Assembly (NCBI RefSeq): GCF_018617855.1
Contig: NZ_JACSKY010000001.1
Coordinates: 558,001 to 622,000 of the forward strand
Length of the DNA stretch: 64,000 nucleotides
Source of the DNA: Exiguobacterium qingdaonense
GTDB taxonomy: Bacteria; Bacillota; Bacilli; Exiguobacteriales; Exiguobacteriaceae
Direction of reading: 5' to 3'
In this document: positions 44,544 to 53,340 of the stretch, piece after piece
Position numbering within the stretch: position 1 is the first letter of the stretch
Layout: the number at the start of each line of letters is the position of its first letter
The notes under the pieces: model-generated
Told to the model about the DNA's origin: nothing
Seen by the model: the letters and a program-made list of their open reading frames with translations, nothing else
Database searches by the model: none
Position numbers and translations under genes: made by a program

Positions 44544-44571
44544 ATCTTATCAAAAAACCTCGGTCTGAAAA
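44544..44571 (-). promoter_or_regulatory. Probable promoter of the murI operon
   Basis: Minus-strand TTTTCA (44566-44571), a 16-base spacer and TAAGAT (44544-44549), about 25 bases before the murI start and downstream of the ptsH terminator. Confidence 0.5.
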
Positions 44572-44595
44572 AGAAACGGTCCCATGACAAAAAAA

Positions 44596-44621
44596 GACGA
44601 GGTCGCCAGCGGCGCCTCGTC
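44596..44621 (-). terminator. Intrinsic terminator after ptsH
   Basis: On the minus strand GACGAGG and CCTCGTC pair, with inner GCC-GGC, followed by seven T residues. Confidence 0.9.
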
Positions 44622-44632
44622 CCTTCTTTAAA

Positions 44633-44896
44633 TTACTGAGCAAGACCTTCGCTAGTAAGCATGTCAGAGAGCGTGTTGATCGCTTCTTCTGCATCTTCAC
44701 CTTCAGCAGTGATCTTGATTGTTGAATCTTTTGCGATACCGAGTGAAAGTACACCCATGATCGACTTCAAGTTAACTGTTTTGCCATTGTACTCGAGGTT
44801 GATGTCTGATTGGAACTTAGAAGCTGTGTTAACCAACTGAGTAGCTGGACGAGCGTGAATTCCTGAATCAGCGACGACTGTGAACGTTTTTTCCAT
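44633..44896 (-). CDS. ptsH: HPr, phosphocarrier protein of the PTS
   Basis: 87 aa. The phosphorylated His15 lies in SGIHARPAT and the regulatory Ser46 in [11 protein letters not shown]; Ser46 is the HPr kinase site used in CcpA-type catabolite repression, so both roles are probably kept. ATG at 44896; GGGAG is 11 bases upstream, slightly far, and a TTG at 44917 is an alternative start. Unusually, ptsI does not follow: a strong terminator comes after ptsH, so it is a single-gene transcript. It stands where B. subtilis has gerE and ysmB. Confidence 0.95.
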   Translation of the reverse strand: MEKTFTVVADSGIHARPATQLVNTASKFQSDINLEYNGKTVNLKSIMGVLSLGIAKDSTIKITAEGEDAEEAINTLSDMLTSEGLAQ

Positions 44897-44970
44897 GAGA
44901 TGATGGTCTCCCTTCAAAATTCAATTCTACAGGCGAACCGGCAGAATATTTTTTGTTTGTGAACTCATTA

Positions 44971-45411
44971 TCAAATGATAGCGGATTCGCAAAAATTCTG
45001 CAAGCGATTTTTATATTCCGGAGTCCATTCTGTAGGACGACCTTCCTTCGTTAAATGAACGAGGCTCGTCCGTCCTGCGAACAAAAGTTTCTCTCCGTCA
45101 TATGCCCCGTAATGAATATCACATGAAGTGTTTCCGACCGTCAAGACATTGGCATGCACAGTCAACTGTTGACGCGGCATGACTTGTCGCACATAGTCAC
45201 ATTGCGCGTCGGCGACGACGACAAAGCCATCTTTTAAAGAGAACCCTGTCGCCTCTAGCAACTCGATTCGCGCATCTTCAAAGTAGATGAATGGAATCGT
45301 ATTGTTCATATGACCGTACGGATCGCACTCTGAAAAGCGGACTTTCACATCGAGTGCGACCCCTCTTTTGACACGTGCTTCCCAATCCGGCTCTCGATAG
45401 TACTTGGTCAT
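44971..45411 (-). CDS. Acyl-CoA thioesterase, 4HBT hotdog fold (YsmA-like)
   Basis: 146 aa. The 4HBT pattern VKVRFSECDPYGHMNNTIPF (about 22-41) has the active-site Asp and following GHMNN. The hotdog helix YFEDARIELLEATG follows. Members hydrolyse acyl-CoA thioesters; the substrate cannot be predicted. It follows sdhB by six bases on the same strand, as ysmA does in B. subtilis, so it is probably the last gene of the sdh operon. Confidence 0.88.
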   Translation of the reverse strand: MTKYYREPDWEARVKRGVALDVKVRFSECDPYGHMNNTIPFIYFEDARIELLEATGFSLKDGFVVVADAQCDYVRQVMPRQQLTVHANVLTVGNTSCDIHYGAYDGEKLLFAGRTSLVHLTKEGRPTEWTPEYKNRLQNFCESAII

Positions 45412-45417
45412 CGGCGC

Positions 45418-46218
45418 TTATGCCTCAACCGCAGAACCGGTGCGACCTTTGTCACTACCGAAGAACTGTTTGAACGAGTGAAGCGTCGTTTGGCGGTTCA
45501 TGGAAGCGATTGATGTCGTGAGCGGGATTCCTTTCGGACAAACCTCGACACAGTTTTGTGCGTTTCCGCACTGCATGATGCCCCCTTCTCCCATGAGCGC
45601 CTCGAGGCGTTCTTCCGAGTGGAAGGCACCTGTCGGATGCGAGTTGAACAGTCGGACTTGCGAGATGGCAGCCGGTCCGATGAAGTCTGACTTGTCATTG
45701 ACGTTCGGACATGCTTCAAGACAAACCCCGCACGTCATACATTTTGACAACTCATACGCCCACTGTCGCTTGTTCTCTGGCATACGCGGTCCTGGTCCGA
45801 GGTCGTACGTCCCATCGATTGGAACCCATGCCTTCACTTTTTTCAAGGCGTCAAACATGCGTTGACGGTCGACTTGAAGGTCACGGATGACCGGGAACGT
45901 CTTCATCGGCGCAAGGTGGATTGGCTGTTCAAGTTTATCGACAAGGGCCGTACACGATTGGCGTGGCTTCCCGTTGATGATCATCGAGCAAGCACCACAC
46001 ACTTCCTCTAGACAGTTCATGTCCCAGTTGATCGGTGTCGTCTTGTCCCCGTTCGCATTGACCGGATTTCGACGGATTTCCATCAATGCCGAGATAACGT
46101 TCATGTTCGGACGATACGGCACTGTAAATTCTTCTGTATAGGTCCCCTTATCCGGCCCATCTTGACGCTCGATGATGAAACGGATATCTTTTTGATCAGA
46201 TTGCATTGGCGTCGTCAT
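45418..46218 (-). CDS. sdhB: Succinate dehydrogenase iron-sulfur subunit
   Basis: 266 aa. The [2Fe-2S] ligands are in CLEEVCGACSM with a later Cys (about 69-88), the [4Fe-4S] set in CMTCGVCLEACP (about 159-170), and the [3Fe-4S] cysteines in MQCGNAQNCVEVCPKG (about 215-230). It relays electrons from SdhA flavin to the SdhC haems and menaquinone. The start overlaps the sdhA stop as ATGA. Confidence 0.97.
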   Translation of the reverse strand: MTTPMQSDQKDIRFIIERQDGPDKGTYTEEFTVPYRPNMNVISALMEIRRNPVNANGDKTTPINWDMNCLEEVCGACSMIINGKPRQSCTALVDKLEQPIHLAPMKTFPVIRDLQVDRQRMFDALKKVKAWVPIDGTYDLGPGPRMPENKRQWAYELSKCMTCGVCLEACPNVNDKSDFIGPAAISQVRLFNSHPTGAFHSEERLEALMGEGGIMQCGNAQNCVEVCPKGIPLTTSIASMNRQTTLHSFKQFFGSDKGRTGSAVEA

Positions 46219-47972
46219 TTCGTCTTCGCCCCTTTCTTCGAGTAATCCCGTTTACGTGGCGGGATTAACGAAACATCGATGTCTTCAAATGAGATATCGA
46301 CTTCCCCTTCTTTGTAACGTGCCATCGTCGTCTTCATGAACTTTTCATCATTACGTTCCGGGAACTCCGGTTTGTAATGTGCTCCACGACTCTCGTCTCG
46401 CATCAATGCACCGAGCGTGATGACGCGCGCGAGGTCGAGCATGTGGTCAAGCTGTCGAATGAACGATGCACCTTGGTTGCTCCAGCGTGCCGTATCCGTA
46501 GCTGAAATGTTATAGAAACGTTCACGCAATTCTTGAATTTTCTTGTCGGTCGCTTCAAGTTTGTCGTTGTAGCGAACGACTGTGACGTTGTCCGTCATAA
46601 GTTCACCGAGTTCACGGTGGATTTGGTACGCGTTTTCCGTCCCGTCCATCGAGAGGATGTCATTGAAACGCTCGATTTCTTCACGCTCGTTGAAGTTGAA
46701 GAGTGCGTCGGAGACGCTCTCTGTCGCCTGTTCGAGACCACGCATATAGTGAACCGCCGCAGGACCCGCTTCCATTCCGCCGTGAACGGCTGAAAGAAGA
46801 GAGTTCGCACCGAGACGGTTCGCGCCATGCATCGAGTAGTCGCACTCACCGGCAGCGAAAAGTCCTGGAATGTTTGTCATTTGATCGTAGTCGACCCACA
46901 GTCCGCCCATCGAATAGTGAACGGCCGGGAAGATTTTCATCGGTACTTTACGTGGGTCGTCCCCTACGAACTTCTCATAGATTTCGAGGATTCCACCGAG
47001 CTTGATATCAAGTTCTTTCGAGTCTTTGTGAGACAAGTCTAGATAGACCATGTTCTCGCCGTTGACACCGAGTTTTTGGTTGACACAGACGTCAAAGATC
47101 TCGCGGGTCGCGATGTCACGCGGTACGAGGTTTCCGTAAGCCGGATATTTTTCTTCGAGGAAATACCAAGGTTTTCCGTCTTTATACGTCCAGACACGTC
47201 CACCTTCTCCACGAGCCGATTCACTCATGAGACGGAGCTTGTCGTCCCCAGGAATCGCCGTCGGGTGAATTTGAATGAACTCTCCGTTCGCATAGACCGC
47301 ACCTTGACGATATACCGCTGCCGCAGCCTGTCCCGTGTTGATGACCGAGTTTGTCGACTTACCGAAGATGACCCCTGGACCACCTGTCGCCAAGATGACC
47401 GCATCGGATGGGAACGCTTTAATTTCCATCGAGCGTAAATCCTGACAGACCGCTCCACGGCAAATCCCTTCATCGTCGATGATCGCACGCAGGAACTCCC
47501 ATCCTTCGTATTTCTCGACGAGACCTTGAGCCTCGTACCGACGGACCTGTTCATCGAGTGCATAGAGGAGTTGTTGCCCCGTCGTTGCTCCTGCGTATGC
47601 CGTACGGTGGTGAAGTGTCCCACCGAAACGGCGGAAATCTAAAAGACCTTCCGGCGTACGGTTGAACATGACACCCATTCGGTCAAACATGTGAATGATC
47701 TTCGGGGCATTCTCTGCCATTTTTTGAACTGGCGGTTGGTTGGCAAGGAAGTCGCCACCATAAACCGTGTCGTCAAAGTGTTGCCAAGGAGAATCACCTT
47801 CCCCTTTTGTGTTTACCGCTCCATTGATTCCCCCTTGGGCGCAAACTGAATGTGAACGCTTGACCGGTACAAGCGAGAATAGTTTTACCGGAACACCCAT
47901 CTCTGCCGACTTGATTGTCGCCATGAGTCCAGCTAGACCGCCACCGATGACGATCAAACTTTGATTTGCCAT
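46215..47972 (-). CDS. sdhA: Succinate dehydrogenase flavoprotein subunit
   Basis: 585 aa; oxidises succinate to fumarate in the TCA cycle. FAD fold SLIVIGGGLAGLMATIKSAE at the start, SHSVCAQGGINGAVN (about 41-55) with the FAD-linked region, and HRTAYAGATTGQQLL, ESARGEGG and MGGLWVDYDQMTNIPGLFAAGE further on. ATG at 47972 with AGGGGGA upstream; a TTG two codons before is in frame but too close. Middle gene of sdhCAB. Confidence 0.97.
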   Translation of the reverse strand: MANQSLIVIGGGLAGLMATIKSAEMGVPVKLFSLVPVKRSHSVCAQGGINGAVNTKGEGDSPWQHFDDTVYGGDFLANQPPVQKMAENAPKIIHMFDRMGVMFNRTPEGLLDFRRFGGTLHHRTAYAGATTGQQLLYALDEQVRRYEAQGLVEKYEGWEFLRAIIDDEGICRGAVCQDLRSMEIKAFPSDAVILATGGPGVIFGKSTNSVINTGQAAAAVYRQGAVYANGEFIQIHPTAIPGDDKLRLMSESARGEGGRVWTYKDGKPWYFLEEKYPAYGNLVPRDIATREIFDVCVNQKLGVNGENMVYLDLSHKDSKELDIKLGGILEIYEKFVGDDPRKVPMKIFPAVHYSMGGLWVDYDQMTNIPGLFAAGECDYSMHGANRLGANSLLSAVHGGMEAGPAAVHYMRGLEQATESVSDALFNFNEREEIERFNDILSMDGTENAYQIHRELGELMTDNVTVVRYNDKLEATDKKIQELRERFYNISATDTARWSNQGASFIRQLDHMLDLARVITLGALMRDESRGAHYKPEFPERNDEKFMKTTMARYKEGEVDISFEDIDVSLIPPRKRDYSKKGAKTK

Positions 47973-47988
47973 ATACAATTCCCCCTAA

Positions 47989-48606
47989 TTACAAGATGCC
48001 TGCAAACGTCAAAATCGAACGGATGCCGACATAAGATAGTGCCAAGAATACGACACCTGATACGTAGCTCATGAGACGTTGCGAGCGAGGTGACTGTGTG
48101 ATTCCCCACGTGATCGAGAACGACCAAAGACCGTTCGCGAAGTGGAACGTAGCCGAAAGAATTCCGACTATGTAGAAAATAAGCATGAGCGGATTGTCGA
48201 CGATGTTTTGCATCATCTCCGCATTGACCTCAACCCCCCGTAGCTTCGCAAGGCGTGTTTCCCAAACGTGCCATGCGATAAAGATCACGAGGAAGACTCC
48301 CGTGAAGCGCTGGAAGATATACATCCAGTTCCGTGCGTATGAATAACGGTTCGAGTTGATCGACCCGAGAAACGCATAGTACACTCCATACACGCCATGG
48401 AAAATCATCGGCAAGGCGATCACCGTCACTTCAAGGAAATACAGGTACGGTAAGTTCTCCATGAATTTTGCTGCTTTGTTGAATGACTCCACCCCATCGA
48501 CGATGTAGTAGTTGACCGACAAGTGAACGATCAAAAACAATCCGATTGGAATGACCCCAAGTAGCGAATGGACTTTACGACTGAAATAGTCACGTTGCGC
48601 TGCCAT
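47989..48606 (-). CDS. sdhC: Succinate dehydrogenase cytochrome b558 subunit
   Basis: 205 aa with five membrane helices and several membrane histidines (LIVHLSVNYY, FHGVYGVYYA, AWHVWETRL, FHFANGLWSF) that can serve as ligands for two b haems. This is the Bacillus-type single-subunit anchor; there is no sdhD. AAAGGGGGA ribosome site. First gene of sdhCAB, with a consensus promoter and a CRE-like site upstream. Confidence 0.96.
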   Translation of the reverse strand: MAAQRDYFSRKVHSLLGVIPIGLFLIVHLSVNYYIVDGVESFNKAAKFMENLPYLYFLEVTVIALPMIFHGVYGVYYAFLGSINSNRYSYARNWMYIFQRFTGVFLVIFIAWHVWETRLAKLRGVEVNAEMMQNIVDNPLMLIFYIVGILSATFHFANGLWSFSITWGITQSPRSQRLMSYVSGVVFLALSYVGIRSILTFAGIL

Positions 48607-48623
48607 TCTAGTTCCCCCTTTTC

Positions 48624-48639
48624 ACGAGCATTGGCTCGT
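48624..48639 (-). repeat. Hairpin just upstream of the sdhC ribosome site
   Basis: ACGAGC and GCTCGT pair around a 4-base loop, ending four bases before the AAGGGGG ribosome site. It could affect mRNA stability or translation; no ligand is suggested. Confidence 0.5.
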
Positions 48640-48647
48640 TTTGTCAA

Positions 48648-48661
48648 TAAAAGCGTTTTCA
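48648..48661 (-). promoter_or_regulatory. CRE-like CcpA operator of sdhCAB
   Basis: Minus-strand TGAAAACGCTTTTA matches the CRE consensus TGWNANCGNTNWCA at all but one of the fixed positions. It lies about 25-40 bases downstream of the transcription start, suited to road-block repression by CcpA with HPr-Ser-P. Confidence 0.6.
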
Positions 48662-48687
48662 AATGCAGATATAGCTTTCTGTCTCCT

Positions 48688-48716
48688 ATTCTACTCTTGT
48701 GAAAATTGTATGACAA
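48688..48716 (-). promoter_or_regulatory. Promoter of sdhCAB
   Basis: Minus-strand TTGTCA (48711-48716), a 17-base spacer and TAGAAT (48688-48693); each box matches consensus at 5 of 6. Confidence 0.8.
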
Positions 48717-48763
48717 GACAACCTAACCGATTTGTGCCACATTCTTTTTCAAAAATACAGGAT

Positions 48764-48790
48764 GACCAAAATCCGATTGGTCGTTATAAT
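48764..48790 (+). promoter_or_regulatory. yslB promoter with an overlapping dyad
   Basis: TATAAT at 48785-48790 with a weak -35. An inverted repeat, GACCAA (48764-48769) and TTGGTC (48777-48782), lies across the -35/-10 spacer and ends two bases before the -10, where a repressor could bind. Confidence 0.5.
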
Positions 48791-48820
48791 GATATAGAGA
48801 GATTGGAGTGATGGGATAGA

Positions 48821-49222
48821 ATGGAAACGATGAGCCAACCAATTTTCGCGATCGAACTTCTTCGCGACTATGTGTTGACGGACTTGCTTGGTGAGGATTA
48901 TGCCCAAGTCATCTATTGGTCAGGAAAACGGGTCGCCCGCAAGTTCCCAACGATGTCTGATGATGAACTGGCCGCCTTCTTTATAGAGGCTGGTTGGGGA
49001 GACCTGACAGTCAAAAAGGAGCGGGGGAATAAATTTACATATGAATTGATTCCACCACCTTCGACTCAGGCTAAAGCGACAGGTTACTATCAGCTCGAAG
49101 CTGGATTTTTAGCCGAACAGATCGCCGGTCGTTTCCAATGCGTCGCAGAAGGGTACGCCGATCCTGCCCGAAAAGCTGTCCAAATCACCGTCCAACTAGA
49201 CCGAAAAGACGATTACGAATAA
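48821..49222 (+). CDS. yslB: YslB-like DUF2507 protein
   Basis: 133 aa with the DUF2507 pattern: ELLRDYVLTDLLGEDYAQVIYWSGKR-type opening (about 11-36), a helical middle and YYQLEAGFLAEQIA (about 87-100). The fold belongs to the V4R-like ligand-binding group; the ligand and role are unknown. ATG at 48821 with GGAGTG ten bases upstream; an ATG three codons in is possible. Divergent from sdhC, as in B. subtilis, where lysC separates it from uvrC; lysC is absent here. Confidence 0.88.
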   Translation: METMSQPIFAIELLRDYVLTDLLGEDYAQVIYWSGKRVARKFPTMSDDELAAFFIEAGWGDLTVKKERGNKFTYELIPPPSTQAKATGYYQLEAGFLAEQIAGRFQCVAEGYADPARKAVQITVQLDRKDDYE

Positions 49223-49246
49223 GAGTCGATGCAGACATCGACTCTT
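49221..49246 (+). terminator. Intrinsic terminator after yslB
   Basis: AAGAGTCGATG and CATCGACTCTT pair perfectly around CAGA, followed by ATTTTTAATT. Overlaps the yslB stop codon by two bases and may also act on the convergent nucleotidyltransferase transcript. Confidence 0.8.
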
Positions 49247-49250
49247 ATTT

Positions 49251-50021
49251 TTAATTCTGCTGAAGTTGCTCGTTCATATACTGACGTACTTCATTGAGTT
49301 CGTGTTGATCAAATGTCACGTCTTCCCCCTCGTAGCCCTGAGTCGCCTTATCGACGACGTCGACAATATTTCCTGGAAAATGTCCCTCGTTCAACACCCA
49401 CGCCCGTACTTCTTGTTTTGATAGAATCGTCCGATCCCGTTCATACGCGAACACACGAGTCAAATTCAGTATGCTATACATCGGATTCTCTTCGATGTTC
49501 TCCAGACACTCGAGTGCATCCATTCGAATCGCATCAGCAAAATGAGCCGCTGTATATCCATGGAGCATCTCACGAATCGGTCTCCCTCGCCAAATCATAC
49601 CTCTCTCTACAATCACATGTACGTGAGCCGCCAAATCCGGGTCGGCCAATCCCTTTTGCAAATCGACACGTACTTCACAATCGGTCCCCTCGAAGCGAGA
49701 ACGCCATCCTTCACTATAGTGAAACTCGAAAGGGCTCGGATGTCGCCAATGCATCAACTGTTCAATGCTCAAAATACTTAGCTCGAGCGGATAAGGTGCG
49801 TTCGAGTGCGACAGGCAGCAGTCGATGAGTCGTTCTCGATCTTCACGCGTCAATGGCTCTGACACGACGAGCAACAAGTCCACATCACTATGTTTCGGAT
49901 GAAAGCCCCCCATCGCAAGCGAACCATGGATATATACATGCTCTACAGTTGGCAAAAAACGATCGACCGCCTCCATGAAAGAAGCGATCACACTTCTTAC
50001 GGCAATCGGAAGGTCCTTCAT
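49251..50021 (-). CDS. AadA-like aminoglycoside nucleotidyltransferase family protein
   Basis: 256 aa. Nucleotidyltransferase motif [26 protein letters not shown] (about 28-53 overall; Gly-Ser and the D-x-D pair are the catalytic marks). The C-terminal helical domain, with [20 protein letters not shown] and [20 protein letters not shown], resembles the DUF4111 domain of AadA/ANT(9) adenylyltransferases. Such enzymes inactivate streptomycin or spectinomycin, but chromosomal relatives are often not resistance genes, and identity to known ones looks modest. Overlaps the uvrC stop as ATGA, so it is cotranscribed with a repair gene. Confidence 0.75.
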   Translation of the reverse strand: MKDLPIAVRSVIASFMEAVDRFLPTVEHVYIHGSLAMGGFHPKHSDVDLLLVVSEPLTREDRERLIDCCLSHSNAPYPLELSILSIEQLMHWRHPSPFEFHYSEGWRSRFEGTDCEVRVDLQKGLADPDLAAHVHVIVERGMIWRGRPIREMLHGYTAAHFADAIRMDALECLENIEENPMYSILNLTRVFAYERDRTILSKQEVRAWVLNEGHFPGNIVDVVDKATQGYEGEDVTFDQHELNEVRQYMNEQLQQN

Positions 50022-51802
50022 TCGTCCGTCTCCTCATGCACATATTGAAGCACGGTCTCCGCTAATTTTTCCGGCAATCCTGCTTCCTTCAGTTGTTCGA
50101 GCGATGCCAGTCGAATTTGTTTCATCGATCCGAAATGGCGGATGAGCTGTTGACGACGTTTCGGACCGACACCCGGAATCTCATCTAGAATCGACTTCGT
50201 CATTTTCTTCGTCCGTAAGCTACGGTGGAACGTGATGGCGAAACGGTGCACCTCATCTTGCATCCGCTGCAACAGATAAAAGGCGCTCGACCGTGGATGG
50301 AGCTCGACGACGCCCCCACCTTCCCCGAACAATAGTTGGCTCGTACGGTGACGGTCATCTTTTTTGAGCGAGCCGACCGGTAAGTCAAGGCCAAACTCGT
50401 TTTGGATGACGTCAAGTGCCGCGTTCAATTGACCGACTCCACCATCGATTAAGAGAAGGTCAGGCAGTCGTTTATCCTCGGTCAACAGACGACGGAACCG
50501 TCGACGGACGACTTCGCGCATCGTCTCATAGTCATCCGGACCTTGAACTGTCCGAATCTTATATTTTCGATACTCTTTCTTGAGCGGCTTCCCGTCCTCA
50601 AAGACGACGAGCGCCGATACGGCGTCCGCTCCTTGAATGTTCGCGTTATCGATGATATCGACACGCGACAAGTTCGGAATGCCGATTGCTTCCCCGAGTT
50701 CGCGCATCGCAAGTAGCGTCCGTTCTTCGTCGCGGGCAAGCAACTCGAACTTCTCGTTCAACGCGATTGTTGCATTTTTCGTCGCCAAATCTAGTAATTG
50801 TCGCTTCGCCCCACGTTTCGGTTGCATCACCTTCGTCCCGATTGCGTCGTTTAAAAGGTCGAGTCGCACCGTCTCCGGTACGAGCACTTCTTTAGGAAGG
50901 ACGTTTTGTTCATAAAATTGAACGATGAAGCTCTCCAGTTCTTCGGCTGGCTCACCGTGCATCGGGAAGAGCGAAACGTCACGTTCAATCATCTTGCCGC
51001 CGCGCATGTAGAATACTTGGACACACATCCAGCCTCGGTCAAGCGTATAGCCGAACACATCACGTGCCGTCGGGTCGGCCGTGATCATATTTTGCTTGTT
51101 CATAATCGATTCGACAGAACGAATCTGATCACGCAGCTCGGCTGCCCGTTCGAACTGCATCTCTTCAGCAGCGCGTCCCATCTCAACTTTTAACTTTGCG
51201 AGCGTCTCGCTCGTCTCACCGTTCAAGAAACGCCGAATCTCATTGACGATTTCTTTTTGTGTGTCCACTTCAACCGCCAGTTCACAAGGACCTAAACATT
51301 GACCGATATGATAGTACAAGCAGAGCTTTTTCGGCATCGGCTGACATTTCCGTAGTGGATACAGTTTGTCGAGGAGACGTTTCGTCTCATTTGCGGCATA
51401 GGCGTTCGGATATGGGCCGAAGTAATGCCCACCGTCTTTCTTCAACTTTCGTGTCGTCAAAAGACGGGGATACGGTTCGTTCGTGATTTTGATGTACGGA
51501 TACGTTTTATCGTCTTTCAAGCGAATGTTATACTTCGGGTCGTGCTTTTTGATGAGCGTCATCTCAAGTAGCAGTGCCTCGAGTTCACTTGCCGTCACGA
51601 TGTATTCAAAGTCCCGGATTTCTGCAACGAGGCGCATCGTCTTGATATCATGGGCACCTGTGAAATACGACCTCACTCGATTCTTTAAATTTTTGGCCTT
51701 GCCCACGTAAATGACCTCATCATACTCGTTTTTATGCAAATAACATCCCGGCTCATCCGGGAGGAGCGCTAATTTATGTTTAATATGGTCGGTTTGACTC
51801 AA
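50018..51802 (-). CDS. uvrC: UvrC, excinuclease ABC subunit C
   Basis: 594 aa; makes both incisions in nucleotide excision repair. GIY-YIG nuclease domain ([20 protein letters not shown], about 18-37), UVR motif (about 205-235, [19 protein letters not shown]), RNase H-like nuclease domain ([20 protein letters not shown], about 386-405) and C-terminal helix-hairpin-helix ([20 protein letters not shown]). TTG start at 51802 with GAGGTG. In B. subtilis uvrC follows trxA closely; here about 8.7 kb intervenes. Confidence 0.97.
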   Translation of the reverse strand: MSQTDHIKHKLALLPDEPGCYLHKNEYDEVIYVGKAKNLKNRVRSYFTGAHDIKTMRLVAEIRDFEYIVTASELEALLLEMTLIKKHDPKYNIRLKDDKTYPYIKITNEPYPRLLTTRKLKKDGGHYFGPYPNAYAANETKRLLDKLYPLRKCQPMPKKLCLYYHIGQCLGPCELAVEVDTQKEIVNEIRRFLNGETSETLAKLKVEMGRAAEEMQFERAAELRDQIRSVESIMNKQNMITADPTARDVFGYTLDRGWMCVQVFYMRGGKMIERDVSLFPMHGEPAEELESFIVQFYEQNVLPKEVLVPETVRLDLLNDAIGTKVMQPKRGAKRQLLDLATKNATIALNEKFELLARDEERTLLAMRELGEAIGIPNLSRVDIIDNANIQGADAVSALVVFEDGKPLKKEYRKYKIRTVQGPDDYETMREVVRRRFRRLLTEDKRLPDLLLIDGGVGQLNAALDVIQNEFGLDLPVGSLKKDDRHRTSQLLFGEGGGVVELHPRSSAFYLLQRMQDEVHRFAITFHRSLRTKKMTKSILDEIPGVGPKRRQQLIRHFGSMKQIRLASLEQLKEAGLPEKLAETVLQYVHEETDE

Positions 51803-51878
51803 TTTCTTTCACCTCAGTTTATCTTCCTCAAAGACGGGAAAAAGAGTGTGATATCTCGCCAGAGGAGGATTTTATATT

Positions 51879-53192
51879 ATGAAACGATACGATGTCATCC
51901 TTGTCGGAAGCGGGTCTGCAGCAAGTCAGGCCGCTGCGACTTTACGCGATGCCGGTAAAGAAGTCGCCATCATTGAAAATTGGACGTTCGGAGGGACGTG
52001 TCCACAACGCGGGTGCGACCCAAAAAAGATGCTCGTCGAAGGAGCAGAGTTACTCGCCCGAACTGAACATATGCAAAAGCTCGGTGTAAAAGGTAGCCTA
52101 TCGCTTGATTGGGCATCATTTAAGGAACGAATCGATGAATATCGTTTCTCGATTCCTACGTCAAAGACACAACATTGGAACGAGATGAACATTGACCTAT
52201 ATCAAGGAGAGCCTCATTTTATCGATGAGAACATGATTGCAATCGATGGTCACGAGCTGTATGCATCTCAATTTTTGATTGCGACGGGTCAGACCCCTCG
52301 CCCTCTCGACATTCCGGGGGGAGAGCATGCGATTACGAGCGATGACGTGTTCGACCTCGACGCGTTGCCCCCATCAATCCATATCGTCGGAGCCGGATAC
52401 ATCGCATTCGAGTTTGCCCATATCTTTCGGCGCTTCGGGAGCGACGTGACACTACTCATTCGTTCACATGCGCTGAAAGCATTCGACCAAAACGTCGTCC
52501 ATCGGCTCCTCGAAGAATCTAAGCGCATCGGAATCACTGTCCGACATGACGTCGAACCGAAACGAATCGACGGGAACACGTTAACGTTATCAGATGACTC
52601 TACCCTTGAAGGGGTCGTCCTTAACGCAACCGGGCGAATCCCAAGCATCGAGCGACTTCACCTCGATACGGTCGGTGTCAAGTCGGATCGCCATGGGGTT
52701 TTGGTGAACGAGTATCTCCAGACGAGCAACCCAAACATTTATGCCGCAGGAGACGTGGCGAACAGCCCGAATCCGGCACTCACCCCGTTCGCCGGCCAGG
52801 AAGGGCGTCTCGCCGCACTCAATATGCTTCATGGGAATACGCGAGCACTTCCCGAGCGGCCGGCACCGACCGTCGTCTTCTCAACTCCACCGATTGCTAA
52901 GGTCGGGCTCACCGTGGAGGAAGCGGAAGCCGAGGGCATCGCCTTCGACGTGAAAGAGACGGACATGTCCCACTTCTTGACTTACAAACGAATCAATGAC
53001 CCGACCGCCTATTCGAAACTATTGATCAGCACAGAAGGTCATGTGATTGGGGCACACTTGATCGGTCAGCACGCCCCTGAGCTCATCAACTTATTCTCTT
53101 TCATTATACAGAACAACCTGTCGCACCAACACGTGAAGCACTTAGAAGTCGCCTATCCGACGGTTGCCTCAGATATTTCGTATCTCGTTTAA
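51879..53192 (+). CDS. FAD-dependent pyridine nucleotide-disulfide oxidoreductase with altered active site
   Basis: 437 aa. FAD fold VILVGSGSAASQAAATLRDAG, redox pair GGTCPQRGCDPKK (about 38-50), NAD(P) fold IHIVGAGYIAFEFAHIFRRFG (about 168-188) and FAD motif NPNIYAAGDVA (about 286). The dimerisation domain ends EVAYPTVASDIS, where glutathione reductase relatives have HPTxxE: the catalytic His is Tyr and the Glu is missing. It therefore may not be a standard glutathione reductase; mercuric-reductase-like or other thiol substrates are possible. AGAGGAGG ribosome site. Divergent from uvrC. Confidence 0.85.
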   Translation: MKRYDVILVGSGSAASQAAATLRDAGKEVAIIENWTFGGTCPQRGCDPKKMLVEGAELLARTEHMQKLGVKGSLSLDWASFKERIDEYRFSIPTSKTQHWNEMNIDLYQGEPHFIDENMIAIDGHELYASQFLIATGQTPRPLDIPGGEHAITSDDVFDLDALPPSIHIVGAGYIAFEFAHIFRRFGSDVTLLIRSHALKAFDQNVVHRLLEESKRIGITVRHDVEPKRIDGNTLTLSDDSTLEGVVLNATGRIPSIERLHLDTVGVKSDRHGVLVNEYLQTSNPNIYAAGDVANSPNPALTPFAGQEGRLAALNMLHGNTRALPERPAPTVVFSTPPIAKVGLTVEEAEAEGIAFDVKETDMSHFLTYKRINDPTAYSKLLISTEGHVIGAHLIGQHAPELINLFSFIIQNNLSHQHVKHLEVAYPTVASDISYLV

Positions 53193-53235
53193 TTTAAGTG
53201 TCTCCGTCGCATTTTATCATTTTTTAACAGAACAT

Positions 53236-53259
53236 TTATGGTATGTAATTTAACCATAA
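53236..53259. repeat. Inverted repeat after the oxidoreductase gene
   Basis: TTATGGT and ACCATAA (7-bp arms, 10-base centre) lie about 45 bases past the stop. No T-tract follows on the plus strand, so it is not a classic terminator. Confidence 0.35.
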
Positions 53260-53262
53260 AAA

Positions 53263-53294
53263 ACGACTCAGATCGCATTTTTGATCTGAGTCGT
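53263..53294 (-). terminator. Intrinsic terminator after the small minus-strand ORF
   Basis: ACGACTCAGATC and GATCTGAGTCGT pair perfectly (12 bp) around an 8-base loop; on the minus strand TTTTTT follows. Confidence 0.88.
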
Positions 53295-53340
53295 CATGTA
53301 TTGAGAAGAGTTCATATTATAGTTTTGTTATTCTCGTTTA

